DNA of 64,000 nucleotides from Longimicrobium sp. (GTDB taxonomy: Bacteria; Gemmatimonadota; Gemmatimonadetes; Longimicrobiales; Longimicrobiaceae), in contig NZ_DASVSF010000076.1 of the NCBI RefSeq assembly GCF_036388275.1, positions 68,324 through 132,323 of the forward strand, written 5' to 3'. The notes under the pieces were generated by a model that saw only the letters and a list, made by a program, of their open reading frames with translations, did not search any database and had not been told where the DNA came from. This document shows, piece by piece, positions 25,171 through 32,520 of this stretch (its first letter is position 1; every line of letters begins with the position of its first letter). The position numbers and the translations under genes are program-made.

Positions 25171-25623
25171 TCAGCTCGCGGGCCTGGCGGGGGGTGCGGG
25201 ACCCGCCGGGGTGGTCGCGGGCGCCGGGTCGCCGGAGAACGCGTTGTGATAGCGCGTGTGGATGAGCATCAGGCGCTGGCTGCTCTCGGGCGCGGCGCGG
25301 GCCAGCAGCGTGATGATCTCGTCGCGCTGGGCCAGGATGGCATCCACCTCCTTCTGCTGCGCGGGCGAAACCTGCCCGCGTACGGCCTGCAGGTCGCTGA
25401 ACACCGTGGTCATCAGCTGGCGCGAGCGCTCGTAGTTGCTGCGCAGCGACTCCGCCAGCGCGGCGCCGATGCGGTTCTCGATCTGCGCCGTCCGCAGCTG
25501 CAGGCGCGTATCCTCCAGGCTGTCGCGCAGTCCGTTCGCGCGTGACCACTGGGGCAGAAAGCCGAGCAGGAACCCGAGGAGCGCGGCCCCCACGGCGATG
25601 GTGATGATTCGGTTGCGGTCCAT
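25171..25623 (-). CDS. Membrane-anchored helical protein of unknown function
   Basis: A 150-residue protein. One N-terminal membrane helix (RIITIAVGAALLGFLLGFLPQW, about 5-26) is followed by about 100 residues of coiled-coil-like helix (SLEDTRLQLRTAQIENRIGAALAESLRSNYERSRQL, then PAQQKEVDAILAQRDEIITLLAR) and a Pro/Ala-rich tail. No enzyme motif is visible. The topology suggests a periplasmic or cytosolic rod. I do not recognise it. Confidence 0.7.
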   Translation of the reverse strand: MDRNRIITIAVGAALLGFLLGFLPQWSRANGLRDSLEDTRLQLRTAQIENRIGAALAESLRSNYERSRQLMTTVFSDLQAVRGQVSPAQQKEVDAILAQRDEIITLLARAAPESSQRLMLIHTRYHNAFSGDPAPATTPAGPAPPARPAS

Positions 25624-26208
25624 GGATGGGAAGCGGTGGGGATGGAACTGCGCCGCAGGGATGATGGCGTGCGGGTGCGGGGCGTGGCAAGGGCGGCGGA
25701 GGGTACAGAGGCCACCACATCGGTCCGGGCCGTCGAAGTGAACGGGGCCGCGCCGGCGGGAGAGAGAGCTGCGGTCGGGGTTCGACGGGTTGCGATGAAT
25801 ACCACGGCCGCCCCCCTCTCCCGGCCTCTCCCCCATAAACCCCATGGGGGAGAGGAGAATTCGAGTGCGCTCCGGCTGGCCACACGCACTCGACTGGCTC
25901 CCTTCCCCCGCGCAGTTTGCGGGGGAAGGGCTGGGGATGGGGGGCGCCGGCCCGAGCGCCGAGCCCGACCTGACGCACCCCAAGCCTGAAGTGTACCCCC
26001 TCTCCCACGCTGTTTGTGGGAGAGGGTGGACGAGCATAAGCGAGGACGGGTGAGGGCCCTACGGCAGCCGAGGCCTCGGCCGTCGTCCAGGCGGTTGAAA
26101 CCGCGTCTGGAACGGCACGAAGTCCGCCTGCGCGGACTGGGCGGGACGGTGCCGTGTGCGTCCCCGGCGGGTGGCGGGAGGCGGGAGATGGTCCGGTGCC
26201 TCTGGGCT
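25624..26208. other. Repeat-filled intergenic stretch
   Basis: 585 bases without a supported gene. It holds composite repeat copy 1 (25775-25950), a unit C hairpin (25985-26029, CCCCCTCTCCCACGC / GTGGGAGAGGG) and a unit E palindrome (26118-26139, CGAAGTCCGCCTGCGCGGACT). The junction word CTGGGCTTCAGGATGACA near 26205-26220 resembles words at 37808 and 53740. Confidence 0.7.
25775..25950. repeat. Composite dispersed repeat, copy 1 (B plus A units)
   Basis: Unit B (about 25808-25880) includes a CCTCTCCCCCATAAA / ATGGGGGAGAGG hairpin. Unit A (25894-25948) includes CTTCCCCCGCGCAGTTTGCG paired with GGGGGAAGG and a GGGGATGGGGGG tail. The same units in the same order occur at 37573-37749 with only scattered differences. 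Unit A alone recurs at 48953-49007, 53456-53510 and, inverted, 59515-59569. Confidence 0.85.
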
Positions 26209-27258
26209 TCAGGATGACAGGTCGGCGCCCGGTGTGGGCTCCACGGCCGCTACGGCCTCGGGGAGCACGTCGGCCTCGTCGGATTCGCCCTCCCAGCGGC
26301 TGGCGATGGCCTGCGCCTGCCACCCGCGCTCCCGAAGCCAGCGCACCACCGGCTCGCGGTACCCGTGCGTCACCCATACGCACTCCGCGCCGGTCTCCTT
26401 GATGGCACCCAGCAGCGAGGGCCAGTCCACGTGGTCCGACAGCACGAATCCCCGGTCCACCGAGCGCCGCCGCCGCTGCCCCCGCACCCGCATCCACCCG
26501 CTCGCGAACGCGGTGGACGTCGCGCCGAAGCGCCTCATCCACGGCGTTCCCATGGCGGAGGGCGGCGCCACGATCATCGCCCCGCCCCAGGCGGTTCCGC
26601 GCGGCTCCGCGCCGGCGTACCGCGTTTCGGGGAGCAAGATCCCCGTCCGCCGGTAGTCCTCGTTCAGCCGCTCCACCGCGCCGTGGGTGAAGATGGGGCC
26701 GATGGACGGATCCAGCCCCGCCAGCAGCCGCTGTGCCTTGCCCAGCGCGTAGCCCATCAGCAGCGACGCGCGACCGGCCTGCGCATTGGCGCGCCACCAC
26801 GCGTTGATCTCGCCGAACACCTCCGCATCCGGGCGCCAGCGGTAGATGGGCAGGCCGAAGGTGCTCTCGGTGATGAAGGTGTGGCAGCGGACGGGCTCGA
26901 ACGGGGTGCAGGTGGGGTCTGCCTCGGTCTTGTAGTCGCCCGAGACCACCCACACCTCGCCACCGTGCTCCACCCGCACCTGCGCGCTGCCCAGGATGTG
27001 CCCGGCCGGGTGAAGGCTGATGCGGACGCCGTTCACGTCGATCGGAAGGCCGTACTCCACCGAGCGGATGCGCGCGCCCGGGCCCAGCCGCGTGCGCAGC
27101 ACCGCCTCGCCCTCGCGCGAGCCCAGGTACACACGCGAGCCCCAGCGTGCGTGGTCGCCGTGCGCGTGGGTGATCACGGCCCGGTCCACCGGCTGCCACG
27201 GGTCGATAAAGAAGTCGCCCGCCTCGCAGTACAGCCCCCGCTCCGTGATCCGCAGCAT
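26209..27258 (-). CDS. Ligase-associated DNA exonuclease (metallo-beta-lactamase/beta-CASP type)
   Basis: A 349-residue MBL-fold nuclease. The zinc motif is THAHGDHARWG near residues 34-44, with a downstream HPAGHILGSAQ, GDYKTEADP and ESTFGLP, the pattern of the mRNA 3'-processing exonuclease-like family found beside bacterial ATP-dependent DNA ligases (LigB/LhrA set). No ligase or helicase gene of that set lies here. The C-terminus SDHVDWPSLLGAIKETGAECVWVTHG supplies a further His. ATG 27258 is chosen for the GGGGAG just upstream. It should act on DNA ends in repair. Confidence 0.88.
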   Translation of the reverse strand: MLRITERGLYCEAGDFFIDPWQPVDRAVITHAHGDHARWGSRVYLGSREGEAVLRTRLGPGARIRSVEYGLPIDVNGVRISLHPAGHILGSAQVRVEHGGEVWVVSGDYKTEADPTCTPFEPVRCHTFITESTFGLPIYRWRPDAEVFGEINAWWRANAQAGRASLLMGYALGKAQRLLAGLDPSIGPIFTHGAVERLNEDYRRTGILLPETRYAGAEPRGTAWGGAMIVAPPSAMGTPWMRRFGATSTAFASGWMRVRGQRRRRSVDRGFVLSDHVDWPSLLGAIKETGAECVWVTHGYREPVVRWLRERGWQAQAIASRWEGESDEADVLPEAVAAVEPTPGADLSS

Positions 27259-27461
27259 TTCTCCCCTGACGTCGTTTTTATCGTTGTTCACGACCAGCTT
27301 GCGCGTGGCGCACGGCATTATTAGCCTTGTTCGTCCTCTCGCCCGGCGGGCACCCCTTCCCGCCACTGCTCGCCTCCCGGCGAGAGAGACTCCTCCGGTT
27401 GCCGAACCCACTCGGCACGCACCGGAATCCCCGATCCACCTCCCGTTTTTGGAGTACTCCC

Positions 27462-28880
27462 ATGCCGTGGTACGACCTGATCCCCACCTCCGGCCCGCAG
27501 CAGACCCTGGACCGCGCAAGATCCGCACTGGGCCGCAAAACCATCTACGACCTGGGCTCCGGGGGCATGAAGCCCGGTGCGCCGCTGGACAAGAAGTGCG
27601 ACTGCTCCGGCTTCGTGGCCTGGGCCATCGGCATTCCCCGGCAGATTCCGCCGGGCACGGGCAGCTGGCTCGACACCGACGCCTACGCCCGCGGCGGGGC
27701 CCCGGCCTTTCCCGGCCTGGCGGTGCCGGTCGCGCCCGGCGGCGCGCAGCCCGGCGACATCTACGTGTATCCCGACTACAAGCTGAACGGCGTCGTAAAG
27801 CAGGGGCACATCGGGATCATCTCGGCGGTGCAGGGCGGAGTGCCCACGAAGGTGATCCACTGCTCGCTGTCCAATTCCAACGCGGGCGACGCCGTAAAGG
27901 AAACCGGCCCCACCGCGTGGGTGAGCAAGGGCGGCGCGGCCAGGATCATGCGCCTGGACTACGCCGCGCTCCGGGCCAAGTACGCGCCCGGCCACGTGCA
28001 CGTGATGCCGCTGAAGGCGGTCAGCCCGGCCAAGGCGCCGCTGAAGCACGCGCTCCTGGCGGGGCACGCCGGCCTGCAGGCGATCGCGGCCGGCAACGGC
28101 GGCGTGCTGCGCGCGACGGGCGGGCAGGTGGATGGCGCCGGCCAGGTGCAGGACGCGCTGAACCACCTGGGCGGCAAGTACGCCGACCTGAAGGTGGCGC
28201 TGGGCGACAGCACTAAGTATCGCGGCACGTTCGGCCCCAAGACCGAGCAGGCCGTCGAGAACTTCCAGGCCAGCCACGGCATCAAGCCCGACGGGCTGGT
28301 GGGCAAGGACACGCTCCGGTCGCTTGACGCGGCGCTGGCCTCATTCGACGCCAATGGCGTGGACCGCACGCGCAAGGAGGCGTTCAGCGCCGAGAACCAG
28401 AAGCCGCAGGACTTCCGCAAGATCTTCATCGGGCTGATCGCCCCCGCGGCGCAGGCTTCGGCGAAGGCGACCGGCGTTCCGGCCTCGATCACCATCGCCC
28501 AGGCGGCGCTGGAGAGCAACTGGGGACGCAGCGGCCTGTCGGTGAAGGCGCTCAACTTCTTCGGCATCAAGGGCAAGGGGCCCGAGGGCTCCGTCACCAT
28601 GCCCACGGCGGAGTACGTCGGCGGCAAGCGGATCGCCGTGAACGCCGCGTTCCGTGTGTACAAGTCGATGGAGCAGAGCTGCGAAGACCACGCCCGGCTG
28701 ATCGCCACGGCCAAGTGGAGCAAGAGCGGCCTTCCCATCTACGCCGAGGCCATGAAGCACACGAAGGAACCCCGCAAGTTCGCCGCAGCCCTGGAAGGCG
28801 TATACGCCACCGACCCGGAGTACGCCGAAAAGCTGTGGGACCTGATGGACCGCTACGAGTTGCAGCACTACGACGTGTGA
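27462..28880 (+). CDS. Three-domain peptidoglycan hydrolase without signal peptide
   Basis: A 472-residue cell-wall hydrolase. Residues 1-185 resemble an NlpC/P60- or CHAP-type cysteine peptidase: CDCSGFVAWAIG with the catalytic Cys near 43, QGHIGIISAV with His near 115, and KVIHCSLSN. Residues about 220-290 form a peptidoglycan-binding domain (VQDALNHLGGKYADLKVALGD, KTEQAVENFQASHGIKPDGLVG). Residues 310-472 form a glucosaminidase of the FlgJ/LytG group with the catalytic Glu in ITIAQAALESNWGRSG. No signal peptide is present, unlike housekeeping autolysins, so export must use a phage holin-like, contractile or other route, or the enzyme acts on lysis. ATG 27462 has GGAG at 27451. Confidence 0.88.
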   Translation: MPWYDLIPTSGPQQTLDRARSALGRKTIYDLGSGGMKPGAPLDKKCDCSGFVAWAIGIPRQIPPGTGSWLDTDAYARGGAPAFPGLAVPVAPGGAQPGDIYVYPDYKLNGVVKQGHIGIISAVQGGVPTKVIHCSLSNSNAGDAVKETGPTAWVSKGGAARIMRLDYAALRAKYAPGHVHVMPLKAVSPAKAPLKHALLAGHAGLQAIAAGNGGVLRATGGQVDGAGQVQDALNHLGGKYADLKVALGDSTKYRGTFGPKTEQAVENFQASHGIKPDGLVGKDTLRSLDAALASFDANGVDRTRKEAFSAENQKPQDFRKIFIGLIAPAAQASAKATGVPASITIAQAALESNWGRSGLSVKALNFFGIKGKGPEGSVTMPTAEYVGGKRIAVNAAFRVYKSMEQSCEDHARLIATAKWSKSGLPIYAEAMKHTKEPRKFAAALEGVYATDPEYAEKLWDLMDRYELQHYDV

Positions 28881-28904
28881 GCTGAGCGTCCCGGATAATT
28901 CGCG

Positions 28905-28944
28905 CGAGGGAGCCGCACCTGGAAGCACAGGTGCGGCTCCCTCG
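28905..28944 (+). terminator. Terminator after the peptidoglycan hydrolase gene
   Basis: A 17-bp perfect stem (28905-28921 with 28928-28944) around a six-base loop, starting 24 bases after the stop codon. Only a short TT follows, so termination may need help. Confidence 0.75.
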
Positions 28945-29032
28945 TTCACATGATGCCACAGCTAGGCCGCGTCCACGCTCGACCCTTATCGGCGAGCAGG
29001 GTGCGCCGGGTTTGATTGATTTGGAATCAAGA

Positions 29033-29061
29033 TTGACAGCACATTTCCGATTTCCCGAAAT
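29033..29061 (+). promoter_or_regulatory. Possible sigma-70 promoter for the DinB pair
   Basis: TTGACA at 29033-29038 is followed after 17 bases by a weak -10 (CGAAAT, or GAAATT one base on). The region 29010-29070 is AT-rich compared with the surrounding DNA. The -10 match is poor. Confidence 0.35.
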
Positions 29062-29103
29062 TGCGCGTGAGAGCGAAACCCATCTCAGCACGGGAGAGAG
29101 CGG

Positions 29104-29625
29104 ATGGCTGCGAAGAGTGTGAAGCTTGGCGTGCTCGCGGCGTACGTCGATGGAGAAACCGAGCGGTGGCGGGAGTGGTTTCAGACGGCGCCGGCCGAGG
29201 TGCTGGATCTTCCGCTCGGAACGGGCGCGGACGGAACGGTGCGCACCCTCATCAAGCACATCTTCGCCGTCGAGCTACGCTATGCCCAGCGGCTGGCCGG
29301 CGAAGCCGTGAGCGGATACGAGCAGCTGCCCGATCGAACGGTACCGGAGCTGTGGAGCATCCATCGGACGGCCGCCTCCATCCGCGACCAGTTCCTGCGC
29401 GACGCCACGCCTGAAGACCTGGATCGTGTGCTGGTCTCGGACACGCGCAAGCTAGGCCGGATCGAATCGCGGGCACACGTCGTGGTGATGCACACATTCA
29501 TCCACGGAATCCGCCACTGGGCACAGATCGCCGCGGTGCTGCGGCAGCATGGGCATGGCGGGTTGTGGGAGCACGACTGGCTCCTGAGCCCGGAGGTCCA
29601 GTCGCCGAGTACCGCGTCACCATGA
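29104..29625 (+). CDS. DinB family protein
   Basis: A 173-residue four-helix-bundle protein of the DinB/YfiT group. The metal-binding histidines are in RTLIKHIFAVELRYAQRL (helix 2) and VMHTFIHGIRHWAQIAAVLRQ (helix 4, HxxxHxxxH). Members are metal-dependent thiol transferases or hydrolases; the substrate here is unknown. A second DinB-type gene follows 14 bases later, suggesting an operon of paired homologues. Confidence 0.9.
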   Translation: MAAKSVKLGVLAAYVDGETERWREWFQTAPAEVLDLPLGTGADGTVRTLIKHIFAVELRYAQRLAGEAVSGYEQLPDRTVPELWSIHRTAASIRDQFLRDATPEDLDRVLVSDTRKLGRIESRAHVVVMHTFIHGIRHWAQIAAVLRQHGHGGLWEHDWLLSPEVQSPSTASP

Positions 29626-29639
29626 TGAGAGGAGAGACG

Positions 29640-30167
29640 ATGGCCGCCGCCGACCTGAGCATGCACACCGCCGTTCTGGAGCGCACGCCCGGCGTGCTGC
29701 GGGCGCTGCTGCTGGACCTTCCCTTCGAATGGGCCGATGGCACCGAAGGCCCGGGATCGTGGAGCCCGGCCATGGTGGTGGAGCACATGGCCGGCGAGGA
29801 GCGCGCGAACTGGATCCCCCGCGCGCGGAGCATCCTGCAGCCCGGAGGACCGAGGGCGCTTCCCGCCATCGATCGCGTTGCACCCGCAACCCGGGGCGAC
29901 CCGCGGGCGCTCGCGATGCTCCTGGATGAATTTTCCGTGCTGCGCCGGGAGAGCCTATCCACCGTCGCCTCGTGGACGCTGACGCGGGAGGACCTGGAGC
30001 GCGAGGGGGAGCACCCCGAGTTCGGCCGGGTGACGCTGGGCCAGCTGCTGGCCACCTGGGTAGCCCACGACCTCAGCCACCTCGCCCAGATCGCGCGCGT
30101 CATGGCCAAACGGCAGCGCGAGGCGGTCGGCCCCTGGCGCGCCTACCTGCCCATCATGGACCGCTGA
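29640..30167 (+). CDS. DinB-like four-helix protein
   Basis: A 175-residue protein distantly like the preceding one. The histidine pattern is WSPAMVVEHMAGEERANWIPR and LLATWVAHDLSHLAQIARVMAKR, matching DinB_2 metal ligands. ATG 29640 has GGAGAG at 29631-29636. The two genes may form a heteromeric or duplicated pair. Function beyond the fold is not predictable. Confidence 0.85.
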   Translation: MAAADLSMHTAVLERTPGVLRALLLDLPFEWADGTEGPGSWSPAMVVEHMAGEERANWIPRARSILQPGGPRALPAIDRVAPATRGDPRALAMLLDEFSVLRRESLSTVASWTLTREDLEREGEHPEFGRVTLGQLLATWVAHDLSHLAQIARVMAKRQREAVGPWRAYLPIMDR

Positions 30168-30219
30168 CCGGGGCCGCACCCAGGTGACGCACGACGAAAA
30201 AATCGTCGTGGCCGCCGGC

Positions 30220-31212
30220 CTACGCGCCGGTGGTCACCTCTTCATAGGCCACGCTGACGGCGTCGCGCGGGCCCACCTGGCCGAACGGTCCCCACGCCTC
30301 GAAACCGGCTAGCGGCGCGCGCATGGCCAGGATCTCGTCGCGCGAGCGTCCCGCCGCGACGTGCTGCTCCACGAACGCCAGCACGGCGCCCAGGTAGTCC
30401 CGGAACTGCAGCAGCTCGGCCGAACTCCCGGTGACGGGCAGCCCCTGCCCCGCGTGGCCGAAGATGTAGATGGTGTCGGGCGCATGGGCGTTCACCACCT
30501 GCTCCAGTACGCGCGCCCAGTTGCGCATGGAAGCGCCGGCCGCGCGGTCCACGACGGGATGGCGCCGATGAAATGCCAGGTCGCCCATGTGCACCACGTT
30601 GGCGCGCTCGAAGGTGATCACCGCGTCGCCACTGGTATGCGCACGCCCGTGATGCCGCGCGACGATGCGCTCGTCGCCCACCTCGGTGGACCAGCTGTGC
30701 GTAAAGGTGGTGTCCGGGTACAGCGGCTCCGGCGGAGCGGGCTGAGGCTGCTGCGGCGGGGAGGGCTGCTGCGCCGGGGGCTGCGGCGCGGGCTGCGCCT
30801 GCTGTGGCGGCTGCGGAGCGCGGCGCATGTGCTGGTCGGCCATGCCGTGCGCCACGGCGCGCCGAGCGACGCCACGAAACACACCGTTGCCGCCCGTGTG
30901 GTCCCCGTGATGGTGCGTGTTGATCAGCACGTCCACACCCCGGTTGCGCGACCGCTCCTGCAGCCCTGCGAGTAGCGCCCGCGCCTCGGCGGGGAACTGC
31001 GTGTCGACCACGGCGACGCCGCGCGCGTTCACGAGCCAGCCCACGGTGCCGCCGCGCATGGTGAACGTGCCCACGTTGCGGCGCACGGGCGTGAACGCCG
31101 CCTGCGCAGTCTGCACCGTCTGGGCGGTGAGCGAGTGGAGCGGCCGCCCGAGCAGGGCGCCCAGCGTCATTGCGGCGGAGGTAGCGAGAAAGTCGCGGCG
31201 CGTGTGAGCCAT
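30220..31212 (-). CDS. Tat-exported MBL-fold metallo-hydrolase with Pro/Gln-rich insert
   Basis: A 330-residue enzyme. The N-terminus MAHTRRDFLATSAA is a twin-arginine signal. The metallo-beta-lactamase motif is NTHHHGDHTGG near residue 100, and HHGRAHTSGDAVI and FGHAGQGLP supply later ligands, as in the glyoxalase II-like and QuinB-type hydrolases. Between about residues 133 and 170 lies a low-complexity Pro/Gln insert (PQPPQQAQPAPQPPAQQP), which probably forms a surface loop. Substrate unknown. Confidence 0.88.
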   Translation of the reverse strand: MAHTRRDFLATSAAMTLGALLGRPLHSLTAQTVQTAQAAFTPVRRNVGTFTMRGGTVGWLVNARGVAVVDTQFPAEARALLAGLQERSRNRGVDVLINTHHHGDHTGGNGVFRGVARRAVAHGMADQHMRRAPQPPQQAQPAPQPPAQQPSPPQQPQPAPPEPLYPDTTFTHSWSTEVGDERIVARHHGRAHTSGDAVITFERANVVHMGDLAFHRRHPVVDRAAGASMRNWARVLEQVVNAHAPDTIYIFGHAGQGLPVTGSSAELLQFRDYLGAVLAFVEQHVAAGRSRDEILAMRAPLAGFEAWGPFGQVGPRDAVSVAYEEVTTGA

Positions 31213-31318
31213 CGGCCGATCCAAGGTTTCAGGGGAGATTGGAGGCGCGATCACGTGCGCGCCCGCACTGCGATCATGCTGCCAACAAGAATCGCTCCGC
31301 AAGATCCGAAAAGGAGGT

Positions 31319-31396
31319 CTCACGCAGGCGCAGAGCCGCCGAGAGAGAACAGCGAGTGCTTCGCCGTCTCTCCTGCGTCTCTGCGCCTCTGCGTGA
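31319..31396. repeat. Dispersed inverted repeat with ACGCAGGCGCAGAG arms
   Basis: TCACGCAGGCGCAGAG (31319-31334) pairs imperfectly with CTCTGCGCCTCTGCGTGA (31379-31396). This repeat word type is familiar from many bacterial genomes. It lies between the MBL-fold gene and the DUF4097 gene. Confidence 0.6.
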
Positions 31397-31422
31397 TGCA
31401 ACCCGGAAAACAGGAGAAACGA

Positions 31423-31452
31423 GAAGAGCCCGGCGCAAATGCCGGGCTCTTC
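31423..31452 (-). terminator. Terminator of the ECF/DUF4097/DUF5916 operon
   Basis: GAAGAGCCCGGC (31423-31434) pairs with GCCGGGCTCTTC (31441-31452). It lies 22 bases beyond the end of the last operon gene, followed on the minus strand by CTCGTTTC. Confidence 0.8.
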
Positions 31453-31474
31453 TTGAGATCGACCGCCTGATCGA

Positions 31475-32506
31475 TCAGTTTCGATGGATGCGGACGCCGC
31501 CGGAGCCGGTGTCGATCTCTACCCGGCCGTTGCCGTCGCCGATGCGCCCCTCGAGGCGCGAGCGCGACGAGCGGCGGTTGGTGACCGGCACCTGCACGTT
31601 GATGCCGCCGCTGCCGGTGTCCACGTACAGCTCGGCGCCGAAGCTGGCGGGAAGCCCCAGCGTCACCGAGCCCGAGCCCGTGTCGACGCTCACCCGCTGC
31701 GCGTCGGACGCCATCGCCAGCTGCACGCTGCCGCTTCCCGTTTCCACCGACACGTCGCGGGCCTGGATGCCCGACAGGCTCACGGCGCCCGAGCCCACAT
31801 CGACTGCCACGGTCTCGGCGCGCAGGTTGGTGGCGGTCACCCGGCCGCTGCCGGTTTCCACCTGCACGCGGCTGCCGCGGACGCCGTCGACGCTCACCGA
31901 GCCGGACCCGGCGTCGGCCGTGACGTCGCCCTGGGCGCCGCGCACCTGGATGGAGCCGGAACCGGTGTTCAGCTGCAGGCCGCCGCGCGTGCCGGAGGTG
32001 GCCACCGAGGCCGACGACCCATGCACCTGCACGCGTCCGTCCACGTTGGTGACGGACACGCGGCCCACCCCCTGGTGCACCGACACGGATCGCCCCGCGG
32101 GAACCAGGACCCGCACGTCGGCCCAGGCGCGGGTGCCGCGGCCGGAGCCGGCGACCGTCACCTGGCGCGAGCGGAGGCCGCCCCCGAACGAGCCGTCGGA
32201 CGCCACGCGCAGCTGCGTGCGGCTGTTGCGGCCCATCCGCGCATACACGACGCGCTCGCCGGGAAACACCACGCGCAGCGTGCCCCCGGAATGGTTCACC
32301 CGCAGCTGCCAGGCGTCGTCGCCGGCCCGCGTGACCTCCACCACCACCTGGCTCCCCGTGCCGGGCGCCACCGTCACCTCGCCCGCCAGGTTGTACACGG
32401 TGGCGCTGCCGCCCAGGACGAAGCGCTGGGCCCCGGCGGGGAGCACCGCCCCGGCCACGAGGGCCAGGGCCAGCACCAGCGGGCGAACACGTGCAATCGC
32501 CATCAT
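31475..32506 (-). CDS. Secreted DUF4097-type beta-helix protein
   Basis: A 343-residue protein with a signal peptide (LALVAGAVLPAGAQ, cut near 26). The mature part is a ladder of short beta-strands repeating a TGSGSIQVRGAQGDVTADAGSGS pattern, the DUF4097/DUF2807 'putative adhesin' fold, with a turn in most 18-20 residue coils. It probably forms a right-handed beta-helix at the surface or in the periplasm. The tail ends VRIHRN. Tight spacing (14 bases) after the DUF5916 gene places it last in the ECF operon. Partners are unknown. Confidence 0.8.
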   Translation of the reverse strand: MMAIARVRPLVLALALVAGAVLPAGAQRFVLGGSATVYNLAGEVTVAPGTGSQVVVEVTRAGDDAWQLRVNHSGGTLRVVFPGERVVYARMGRNSRTQLRVASDGSFGGGLRSRQVTVAGSGRGTRAWADVRVLVPAGRSVSVHQGVGRVSVTNVDGRVQVHGSSASVATSGTRGGLQLNTGSGSIQVRGAQGDVTADAGSGSVSVDGVRGSRVQVETGSGRVTATNLRAETVAVDVGSGAVSLSGIQARDVSVETGSGSVQLAMASDAQRVSVDTGSGSVTLGLPASFGAELYVDTGSGGINVQVPVTNRRSSRSRLEGRIGDGNGRVEIDTGSGGVRIHRN

Positions 32507-32520
32507 CCCAAACGCTCCGG

